From the NCBI GenBank assembly GCA_963691755.1, contig OY829366.1, positions 1,054,001 to 1,118,000 on the forward strand: a stretch of DNA of 64,000 nt, given 5' to 3'. Made by a program: the position numbers and the translations under genes. Positions 26,408 to 33,279 of the stretch are shown here, piece after piece. The notes under the pieces are model-generated. The model was not told where the DNA came from, ran no database searches, and worked only from the letters and a program-made list of their open reading frames with translations. Source of the stretch: Dinoroseobacter sp013215265 (GTDB taxonomy: Bacteria > Pseudomonadota > Alphaproteobacteria > Rhodobacterales > Rhodobacteraceae). How positions within the stretch are numbered: position 1 is the first letter of the stretch; each line of letters starts with the position of its first letter.

Positions 26408-26856
26408 GACTCGCCACACATGTGCGCACACTTGGATGCGGCCAAGGTCGGGCACGTAGCCTGACTAAGGCTGAAGCTGCCGATGCGATGGCGCATATAT
26501 TGGATGATCACGCAGATCCACATGCGGTTGGTGCACTCTTGATGTTGTTGCGCATGAAGGGGGAAGTCGCAGAGGAAATTTCTGGCTTTGTAGAAGCAAT
26601 TCAGGGGAGCTTTTCGCAGTTACCGCCTGTGGATCTTGACTGGCCCTCTTATTCATCTGGACGCACCAGGGGTTTGCCTTGGTTTCTTCTATCCGCACGT
26701 CTTGTGGCCGAGGCGGGATATCGGGTCTGTCTGCATGGTTGGAATGGCGCGGACATGACTGTGCGCGACGGGCTCAAATCGGCAGGCATCAAATGCGCGC
26801 GTACCTTTCATGTGTCCGTCGTCAGAGTTTTCCGGAATGCTGAGGTTGTATCGTAA
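26404..26856 (+). pseudogene. TrpD2/YbiB-like glycosyltransferase-family gene, truncated by IS3
   Basis: The first 130 or so codons (MRLATHVRTLGCGQGRARSL, ADPHAVGALLMLLRMKGEVAEE, then HGWNGADMTVRDGLKSAGIKCA) match the N-terminal part of anthranilate-phosphoribosyltransferase-like TrpD2/YbiB proteins that often close nas operons in Rhodobacterales. Normal length is above 300 residues. After about 26800 the resemblance ends, and the frame runs into the IS3 end, stopping at 26854-26856. The C-terminal catalytic half, and any sirohaem-synthesis gene that may once have followed, are absent here. It starts inside the nasA stop. Confidence 0.75.
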
Positions 26857-26886
26857 CGGAGGCTCTGGTTCGGTTTCTGTTTGAGT

Positions 26887-27867
26887 TTATGCTGCCGCGG
26901 CTTGGTGCTGCAACCGGCGTTTTCGGATTGTCTGTTTCTTGATCTCCGCTCTCATCTTCAGGATTTTCGCGCCGCGGTCGTGATAGACGTCTGCGGGTGT
27001 CAGATTGCCGAGGCTCTCGTGATATCGCCGGTTGTTGTAGTGATCGACGAAGGCGCCGATCTGCCCCTCCAGGTCGCCGGGTAGGTAATAGTTTTCCAGG
27101 AGCACTCGGTTTTTCATGGTTTGGTGCCACCGCTCGATCTTGCCCTGGGTCTGGGGGTGATGTGGCGCACCGCGAACGTGATCCATTCCCTTGGCATCAA
27201 GGTACTTGGCCAGATCGGCGGCAACGTAAGATGAGCCGTTGTCGCTTAGAAGCCTCGGCTTGTGCGCCAACGTAGCCCGATTGCATCCTGACGCATCCAA
27301 TGCCAGGTCCAGTGTGTCGGTGACGTCTGCGGCCTTCATTGTCGTGCAAAGCTTCCAGGCAATGATGTAGCGGCTGTAATCATCAAGGATCGTGCTGAGA
27401 TAGAACCAGCCCCAGCCGATGACCTTGAGGTAGGTGAAGTCGGTTTGCCATAACTCGTTGGGTCGGCTCGTCTTGTCGCGGAACTCGTCCGCGGCCTTAA
27501 TAACCACATGTGCAGGTGCCGTGATCAGATCCTCGGCCTTGAGGATACGGTAAGCTGATGATTCCGAGACAAAGTACCGCTTCTCATCAGTGTATTTGAC
27601 CGCCAGCTCGCGCGGCGTCAGGTCCTCGTGGTCGAGTGCGAACTCGACGAAGGCTTCGCGGATGTTGTCCGGGATGCGGTTCCACACCGATCTCGGTCGC
27701 GGAGATCGGTCTGCCAGCGCATCAACACCGCCTTCGACCCACCGCGCATACCAATCGTAGTAGGTGCTACTGGGAATGCCGATCATGGCCAGTGTTTGCT
27801 TCACCGGTAGATGCGATGCCTCGACCGTGCGGATGATCTCAAGCTTCTCAGAGGCAGGGTATCTCAT
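26887..27867 (-). CDS. IS3-family transposase OrfB
   Basis: 326 residues with an integrase core. The catalytic triad is visible in WQTDFTYL (D), LLSDNGSSYV (D) and QGKIERWHQTMK (E, 35-residue spacing as in IS3). The N-terminal HTH_21-like region reads KQTLAMIGIPSSTYYDWYARW. It overlaps orfA by 4 bp (ATGA), so it may be made by translational coupling. The gene appears intact, so the element could still be active. Confidence 0.92.
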   Translation of the reverse strand: MRYPASEKLEIIRTVEASHLPVKQTLAMIGIPSSTYYDWYARWVEGGVDALADRSPRPRSVWNRIPDNIREAFVEFALDHEDLTPRELAVKYTDEKRYFVSESSAYRILKAEDLITAPAHVVIKAADEFRDKTSRPNELWQTDFTYLKVIGWGWFYLSTILDDYSRYIIAWKLCTTMKAADVTDTLDLALDASGCNRATLAHKPRLLSDNGSSYVAADLAKYLDAKGMDHVRGAPHHPQTQGKIERWHQTMKNRVLLENYYLPGDLEGQIGAFVDHYNNRRYHESLGNLTPADVYHDRGAKILKMRAEIKKQTIRKRRLQHQAAAA

Positions 27868-28238
27868 GCGTCGTCCTCCCCATCCCCGATCATGCTTTTT
27901 TTGAGCAGCCGGTTCTCAAGCGTCAGCTCGGCGACGACCTCCTTAAGGACCAAGGCTTCGGATCGTAGCTCCTTGACCTCAGGTGCCGTTGCCTGACGGG
28001 CGGTGTCGCCTGCTAGCCGGTTCTTCCCAGCTTCGAGGAACTCCTTAGACCAGGAATAATAAAGGCTTTCAGCGATGCCCTCGCGGCGGCACAGCGCAGC
28101 AATGCTCTCCTCGCCGCGCAGGCCGGCCAGGACAATCCTGATTTTTTCTTCCGCTGAATACTGTTTACGGGTCTTTCGTTTGATGGACCTGACCAGCTTG
28201 TCAGCGGCGTCTTTCGATGTTCCGGATTTCTTGTTCAT
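27864..28238 (-). CDS. IS3-family transposase OrfA
   Basis: 124 residues from the ATG at 28238; the frame extends upstream into the flanking gene but those codons are outside the element's coding part. A helix-turn-helix (EEKIRIVLAGLRGEESIAALCRREGI) is followed by a leucine-zipper-like helix (VLKEVVAELTLENRLLKKSM), the usual DNA-binding and oligomerisation modules of IS3 OrfA. Confidence 0.9.
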   Translation of the reverse strand: MNKKSGTSKDAADKLVRSIKRKTRKQYSAEEKIRIVLAGLRGEESIAALCRREGIAESLYYSWSKEFLEAGKNRLAGDTARQATAPEVKELRSEALVLKEVVAELTLENRLLKKSMIGDGEDDA

Positions 28239-28329
28239 CTTCGCTCCATAATGGCTTCGATGAACCAGAAATCCTCCGTTGCTCAAACCCCTAAATTTGT
28301 CCGGTGGGCGCTGACGCCAGACAGTCGGT

Positions 28330-29031
28330 TTGGCTGGTTTTGAGGATCGCATGCCGGCTGAATTGTCGGGAGGGCAACAGCAGAGGGTCGCCATTGCCCG
28401 CGCTATCGTAAAAAAGGCACGCATCCTGTTGATGGATGAGCCGCTTGCGAACCTAGACTACAAACTGCGTGAAAAACTTCGGGAAGAATTCCCGCGTCTG
28501 TTGGCTCAGAACGCAGACGGTATCATTCTTTATTCTACAACCGAACCCGCAGAGGCGATGCAGCTGGGGCACGAGATGATCGTCATGCACGAGGGTCGGA
28601 TCCTTGCAAAGGCGGCCCCGGAGGAGATCTTCGAGATGCCTGCAACCGTCGAAGTCGCAAAGTTGATCAGTGATCCCCCAGTCTCGATCGTTGATGGAAC
28701 AATTGTCGATGGAAAATTGCTTCTGGGAGGCACAGCCCTGCATTCCATCACTGACCTGAAACTGTCTAAAGACGGATCTGTTCAGGTTGGTATCCGCCCG
28801 GATGCTTTATCTGTTGGCGGTGATACGCCCGCAAAAGTTGTCCTGGCAGAGTTTTCAGGCTCGGACACTATTGTTCACCTTTCACTGGAATTCGGTGCAG
28901 CGGTTATGCTGGTGGAAGGTATTCACGAGTTTACTCCTGACCAAACCATTTCGGTTTCACTGGACACATCCAGCCTGCTGATATTTTCCGCGGAGGGTGA
29001 GAACATCACTGAAAGGCACTCTGATGGCTGA
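28330..29031 (+). pseudogene. glpS: GlpS-like glycerol ABC ATPase, 5' end lost
   Basis: The frame begins in the middle of an ABC ATPase: AGFEDRMPAELSGGQQQRVAIARAI is the signature region, followed by Walker B (ILLMDEPLANLDYKLREKL) and the GlpS-specific YSTTEPAEAMQLG in place of THDQ. The Walker A and Q-loop part, about 130 residues, is missing, because the IS3 end lies about 10-25 bp upstream. An in-frame stop is at 28312. The protein cannot bind ATP in the normal way. Its 3' end overlaps glpT by 8 bp, as in intact glpST operons of Rhizobium. Confidence 0.8.
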
Positions 29032-30103
29032 GATAACCTTGAAAAATTTGGGCCATAGCTACTCAACGGCGCCAATGTCAGAAGAAGATTATGCGCTGAA
29101 ACCAGTGGATTTGGTGTGGGAAGACGGAAAGACGTATTCTCTGTTAGGGCCATCGGGCTGTGGTAAAACCACTATGCTCAACATCATTTCAGGTCTCTTG
29201 CACCCATCAGAAGGTCAGTTGCTGTTCGATGGTCAGGATGTAACGCAAAAGAGCACTTCAGAGCGCAACATTGCACAGGTCTTTCAGTTTCCGGTGATTT
29301 ACACAACGAAATCTGTTCGTCGCAATCTTTCCTTCCCGTTGGAATGCCGCGAATGGGAACCGAAGAAAATCGCAAATCGGGTTGCCGAAGTTTCCGAATT
29401 GCTGGAGCTCGACGATATTCTGGATATGCCAGCGCGTCGTTTGAGCGCCGACCAGAAACAGTTGATTTCCCTTGGTCGTGGGTTGGTTCGTGACGATGTG
29501 AGTGCCGTCTTGTTGGACGAGCCGCTCACCGTGATTGATCCACAAATGAAGTTTTCATTGCGCCGCAAACTGCGAGAGATCAACCGTCGGACAGGGACCA
29601 CCATGATCTTGGTGACCCATGATCAAAGTGAGGCGATGTCTTTCGCGGATGAGGTCGTCGTCATGAAAGACGGTCGCGTGCAGCAGTCCGGGCGTCCGGA
29701 ACAATTGTTCGAGCGCCCGCAAAACACCTTCGTAGGGTATTTTATCGGCTCGCCACCAATCAATCTGTTCAACGTCGATGTGCAAGGTGATAGCCTCGCT
29801 TGCCCCGCTCTTGATTTATCCGGAATTCCGCGTGGACAGCTTGAGCCTGGCGCTTTGCAGATAGGTATCCGCCCGGAACACCTTAGCTTTTCTGAACCAA
29901 CAGAGAAGGGTGCAATCGCGACGGTTGAAGCTTGCGAGAACCTTGGGATTGAACAAATTGTGAGCCTCCGCGCCCAAACCGGAGAGGCCTTCAAAGTGAA
30001 ATCCCGGCTGCGCAGAAAAATTGGCGTTGGCAGCCAACTGGCAGTTTCAGTCGCCGAGAAAGATGTGCTCGTTTTTCAGGATGGTAGACTACGTTTCAAT
30101 TGA
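29024..30103 (+). CDS. glpT: GlpT-like glycerol ABC transporter ATP-binding protein
   Basis: 359 residues from the ATG at 29024. Walker A GPSGCGKTT, Q-loop VFQFPVIY (a hallmark of the glycerol GlpT ATPases), an unusual signature LSADQKQLISLGRGLVR, Walker B VLLDEPLTVIDP and H-loop LVTHDQSEAMS are all present; the C-terminal TOBE part contains GIRPEHL. In rhizobia the two different ATPases GlpS and GlpT serve one glycerol importer together with permeases GlpP/GlpQ and binding protein GlpV. None of those follow here, so this intact gene is probably a leftover of a broken operon. The region 30104-30514 after it shows no gene. Confidence 0.82.
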   Translation: MAEITLKNLGHSYSTAPMSEEDYALKPVDLVWEDGKTYSLLGPSGCGKTTMLNIISGLLHPSEGQLLFDGQDVTQKSTSERNIAQVFQFPVIYTTKSVRRNLSFPLECREWEPKKIANRVAEVSELLELDDILDMPARRLSADQKQLISLGRGLVRDDVSAVLLDEPLTVIDPQMKFSLRRKLREINRRTGTTMILVTHDQSEAMSFADEVVVMKDGRVQQSGRPEQLFERPQNTFVGYFIGSPPINLFNVDVQGDSLACPALDLSGIPRGQLEPGALQIGIRPEHLSFSEPTEKGAIATVEACENLGIEQIVSLRAQTGEAFKVKSRLRRKIGVGSQLAVSVAEKDVLVFQDGRLRFN

Positions 30104-30514
30104 ACGCGTTATGCCCTGAAGGGTAAACTCTCAAGTAAAATTCAAATGCGGGGATAATCGAAGTCGTTGTAGGTGAGCGACCTGGCTTAATTTATCGCCT
30201 CGCCAGGCTTCGATAAAAACTGAATTCCTTTGTTACGAGGCGCGTTAGAGGTTTCGGGTCCCAACCAGATGAAGGTAGCCGTTTAGAACAAACAATTCGG
30301 GCCTTCCAGTAAACTATCGAATATTGATCGCCGTTGATTTCGGGTTTGCAGCGTTTGATGGCTATGCTTTTGTGTAGGGGTCAGACCTAAATGGGAATTT
30401 GATGTTTAAATTGGATAGAAGTCTACCCATCGGAAGGTATTATCTATTCTTACTTATGAGTGCCGTGTGATCGGAAGTTTGGAACAACTATGGGGTCCAG
30501 AATGGGTGCCGTAG

Positions 30515-31054
30515 ATGTCTTACGCGTTTGCTAATATTGAAACTGACGTCATCGACAAAAGAGTCGACTGTTTAGTCTCGCAAAACAAACAAGAAACAAG
30601 CAAGCTTTCTGCTTTTCCCGATAGTGTGCAATGGCCTCGCTCAGTTGATGCTTGGAGCATTGGCAAGGCTCTAAAGACTTTTCTTAAGTCGCAATACCTT
30701 GCAGATCTGCTCACTATCTTTTTGGCATTATCAAAAAATGTTGGCGAGGTTGAGACTGTTCTTCCGGGTTCGTTTTCCACCAACTCGCTATGCGCCAAAT
30801 CCCTAGGATATTGCGACCGCGGCACACCAACGTCGTTGGGCAATTTAGAGAAATCTTTAAAGGTCGGACGCAAGCGGGAGAGAGCAAGCGTTTTTCTCGG
30901 TACGCGGCGCTCAACGGCGGAGCAGTGCACCAGCGCACAGAAGACTGCAACTCGCGTGTTGCGCACACACAATTCGCTTTCACGACTATCTTATCAACTG
31001 CCGATCAGAGGCCATAATGCGGCGCGAAATTATTTCGCAGAAGCCAAACTGTAA
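30515..31054 (+). other. Ambiguous open region upstream of luxI
   Basis: A 179-codon frame (MSYAFANIETDV...) is open on the plus strand, and a 150-codon frame is open on the minus strand across 30520-30972. Neither resembles a family I recognise, codon use is unlike that of neighbouring genes, and no good ribosome site precedes either. No LuxR-type autoinducer or helix-turn-helix motif is found. It may be a decayed gene or non-coding DNA carrying the luxI promoter. Confidence 0.25.
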
Positions 31055-31067
31055 GGAAAGCTTCGCC

Positions 31068-31691
31068 ATGATCCACTATATTTTTGCTGATATGCTCGAC
31101 GATTACTCAAAGTTACGCGATAGCATGTTTTCTGATCGCGGTGCACAGTTCAAAGACCGTCTCAAATGGGATGTCGACGTTGATCAATACGGGAAAGAAC
31201 GAGACCAATATGAGCGGGAAGCACCGCTTTACCTTATCGCAGCTACACCCGATGGGCGTCATGCGGGTTCCATGCGGTTCTTGCCGACTACCGGAAGGAA
31301 GATGGTTCATGAGCATTTTCTGGGTTCGACCGACGGTGTTCGGATGGGGGATGTCCCGTTCATCTTTGAATTTACACGGTTCTGTCTGTCGCCAAACGCA
31401 CCACGGGAAACTGCTGCAAAGCTCATGTTGGGGGCAGCAGAAATGGGCTTGGCGTCTGGATTAAGTCATGCGGTTGGTATCTTTTATGCTCCCATGATCC
31501 TGGTTTACCGACGCTTGGGCTGGTCTCCTACAATTCTCGGGACCAAGGGAGAGGGGCGTGACGCGGTCAGTGTTGGTCTTTGGACATTCACGGCAGACGT
31601 TTTGCCTTCGCTTCGGTCAATGTCAGGTATTCAGGAAGAGGAGAGCCAAACTTGGATTAGGAATGCTTTTGGACCGCGTCTTGTGGCGTGA
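31068..31691 (+). CDS. Acyl-homoserine-lactone synthase (LuxI family)
   Basis: 207 residues from the ATG at 31068, with TAAGGAAAG upstream. Conserved LuxI positions are present: LRDSMFSDRGAQF with the N-terminal Arg, DQYEREAPLYLIA (Asp), GSMRFLPTTGRKM (Arg) and FEFTRFCLSP (Glu-x-x-Arg-Phe). It makes an acyl-homoserine lactone signal from S-adenosylmethionine and an acyl-ACP. There is no luxR next to it: upstream is the ambiguous region, downstream a small protein. The chain length of the signal cannot be read from the sequence. Confidence 0.88.
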   Translation: MIHYIFADMLDDYSKLRDSMFSDRGAQFKDRLKWDVDVDQYGKERDQYEREAPLYLIAATPDGRHAGSMRFLPTTGRKMVHEHFLGSTDGVRMGDVPFIFEFTRFCLSPNAPRETAAKLMLGAAEMGLASGLSHAVGIFYAPMILVYRRLGWSPTILGTKGEGRDAVSVGLWTFTADVLPSLRSMSGIQEEESQTWIRNAFGPRLVA

Positions 31692-31742
31692 TCGAGGCCT
31701 CTTGGCAGATTTCAGTAATAACACTCCTTAAGGATCCTTTAA

Positions 31743-31952
31743 ATGCTACAAGATTGGATGATTGACGTTCTGGCCGACCTGCGTAGTTTTGCGCAGCAAA
31801 ACGGAATGAAAACCCTGTCGGAACAGTTGGATGACACTATACTTGTTGCGGCAGCTGAACTGTCACAGGAGGCTCATGTCCGGCACGTTACAACAGCTGG
31901 ACATACTACTGGAGGCGGTGCCGGATCAGCTGGCCTCGGTGGGACACCTTGA
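31743..31952 (+). CDS. Small protein downstream of luxI, function unknown
   Basis: 69 residues from the ATG at 31743, with AAGGATCC upstream. The first 40 residues (MLQDWMIDVLADLRSFAQQN...LSEQLDDTILVAAAEL) form amphipathic helices and resemble short hypothetical proteins that I have seen in Rhodobacterales; the tail is Gly-rich (TTGGGAGSAGLGG). It lies 51 bp after luxI and is probably co-transcribed. Confidence 0.55.
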   Translation: MLQDWMIDVLADLRSFAQQNGMKTLSEQLDDTILVAAAELSQEAHVRHVTTAGHTTGGGAGSAGLGGTP

Positions 31953-32242
31953 CAATTTGCAAATACACATTCTCGGATTGCGTGACCTGTTCAAGGCAAA
32001 ACGCCCCTTTTTTAATTGTGTGAATGTGGTCAACAGTAAGTATGCGGCCCTATTTTATGATTGGAAACAGTTAAATCGCTGTGTTGAGTAATGTCGCTGA
32101 ACCGAGTAGCACCTTGCACGAAGTTCCGCTTATAGAATGGGAGGAAGTAGTCGAGTTTAAGGTATCAGGTATAGCCATCTTCAGCAAGGCGCGCCTGATT
32201 GCAGAACGAGCTTGGATCTAGTTTCCAAAAGTTATGGCAGCG

Positions 32243-32283
32243 GAGCCGCCGAGCCTTTGTGGTTCGGCGGCTCATTTTCTTTT
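32243..32283 (+). terminator. Strong intrinsic terminator
   Basis: GAGCCGCCGA and TCGGCGGCTC form a perfect 10-bp GC-rich stem with an 11-base loop, followed by ATTTTCTTTT. It lies 290 bp after the last recognised gene on this strand, so it ends either a long 3' UTR of the luxI transcript or a separate small RNA from 31953-32280. Apart from this and the inverted repeat at 32527-32586, the stretch 31953-32655 has no supported gene. Confidence 0.8.
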
Positions 32284-32526
32284 CGTTCCGCGGAGGCTGC
32301 CCAGCCTATGCGGACGGATAGTACTAAAAACCCATTGTGCAGAAATATATCCTTTCCCGCGAATGAAAACACACTTTCAGTACGCTACCAATATATTAGA
32401 AATTTATTCCAGTAAGGAATTGTTTTGACGCTTGACTAGAACCCTACCGCTTCTGAGTTCAACTGTGCAAAGCCCCTAACTTTTGTTGAATTCAAATTTG
32501 CGAATAGTGTTGTCAGGCTTGGCTAT

Positions 32527-32586
32527 GTCGGTGCCGTATCAACTGCTTGCCTGTCGTCCCTAAGGTACGAGGTGGTCGGCACCGAC
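32527..32586. repeat. Perfect 10-bp inverted repeat with 40-base spacer
   Basis: GTCGGTGCCG (32527-32536) and CGGCACCGAC (32577-32586) are exact reverse complements. No T-tract follows on either strand. It lies 69 bp past the stop of the response-regulator gene and could end that minus-strand operon or form a structured RNA. Confidence 0.5.
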
Positions 32587-32655
32587 GTAGGTTCAAGAAA
32601 ATGCTTCAAATTGCGTTGAGCTGTCGCAAATACAACCGGTGCCACCGGTGAGGCC

Positions 32656-33270
32656 CTAAAATAGGCCAGTTTCCTTTCCGATCATTGCAGCTTGCGTGCG
32701 ATTGCGCGCATTCAGTTTTCGACATAGCGTCTTAACATGCAGTTTGATGGTCACTTCTTGCAGGTCCAATTCACGCGCAATTTCCTTGTTGGAATGGCCT
32801 TTGCACAAGCCCTCCAGAACCTGTAGCTCTCTCTCGGAGAGCTTTTTCGCCATTGGATGCTCTGGGGCTTCGTCTTCAGCGTTCATAAAATCCAACGGCA
32901 CATAGGTTTCACCCATAGCCATGAACTTGATCGCGTTCACAAGAGATTTTGCCGACATTGTTTTAGGCAGAAACCCAACGGCCCCTTGGTCAACAGCTTC
33001 TTGCGCGATCACTTTGTTCGCTGTCCGTGACATGATCGCTACCGGGCGGCCGTCTGAAGCCGAAATTGCATTTGTCAGGCCTTCCAATCCATTCATTCCG
33101 GGCATCGAATAATCTAATAAAACCAGATCATAAAAGCGTTCTTTCTTGATCTTCTCACAAGCGGCACCTAGCGAGCTGCAGGTTTCCACTACGAAATTGT
33201 CTTGAGTGGCTAGGAATGTGCCTAGGGTCTCAAGAACCAGATCATGATCGTCAGCAAGAAGTAATCTCAT
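32656..33270 (-). CDS. NarL/LuxR-type response regulator
   Basis: 204 residues. The receiver has DDHD at the acidic pocket, phospho-Asp in LVLLDYSMPGMNG and Lys in GFLPKTMS. The C-terminal helix-turn-helix reads LSERELQVLEGLCKGHSNKEIARELDL followed by TIKLHVKTLCRKL, normal for NarL-family regulators. It starts 9 bp after the hybrid kinase stop, so the two are one operon, and the kinase's own receiver may relay to it. Its targets are unknown; similar regulators occur next to NosP/NahK units of other proteobacteria. Confidence 0.9.
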   Translation of the reverse strand: MRLLLADDHDLVLETLGTFLATQDNFVVETCSSLGAACEKIKKERFYDLVLLDYSMPGMNGLEGLTNAISASDGRPVAIMSRTANKVIAQEAVDQGAVGFLPKTMSAKSLVNAIKFMAMGETYVPLDFMNAEDEAPEHPMAKKLSERELQVLEGLCKGHSNKEIARELDLQEVTIKLHVKTLCRKLNARNRTQAAMIGKETGLF

Positions 33271-33279
33271 ATCGTAACC

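Larger units (their letters stand above)
26830..28305 (-). mobile_element. IS3-family insertion sequence
   Basis: About 1.48 kb, carrying orfA and orfB on the minus strand. Imperfect inverted ends are seen: from 26832 CCGGA..AGG..AACGGAGG..CTGGTTC, and reading inward from 28304 on the other strand CCGGA..AGG..AACGGAGG..CTGGTTC. No direct target repeat is visible. Sequence left of the element belongs to a nas-operon gene and sequence right of it to a glycerol ABC ATPase, both incomplete, so the present junction arose by rearrangement, not simple insertion. Confidence 0.85.

Noticed and set aside
30520..30972. Minus-strand frame opposite the region upstream of luxI
   Set aside because: No family resemblance or ribosome site; as likely or unlikely as the plus-strand frame, so not called as a gene.
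31831..32091. 86-codon frame overlapping the small gene after luxI
   Set aside because: It overlaps the better supported frame at 31743 and has no ribosome site.
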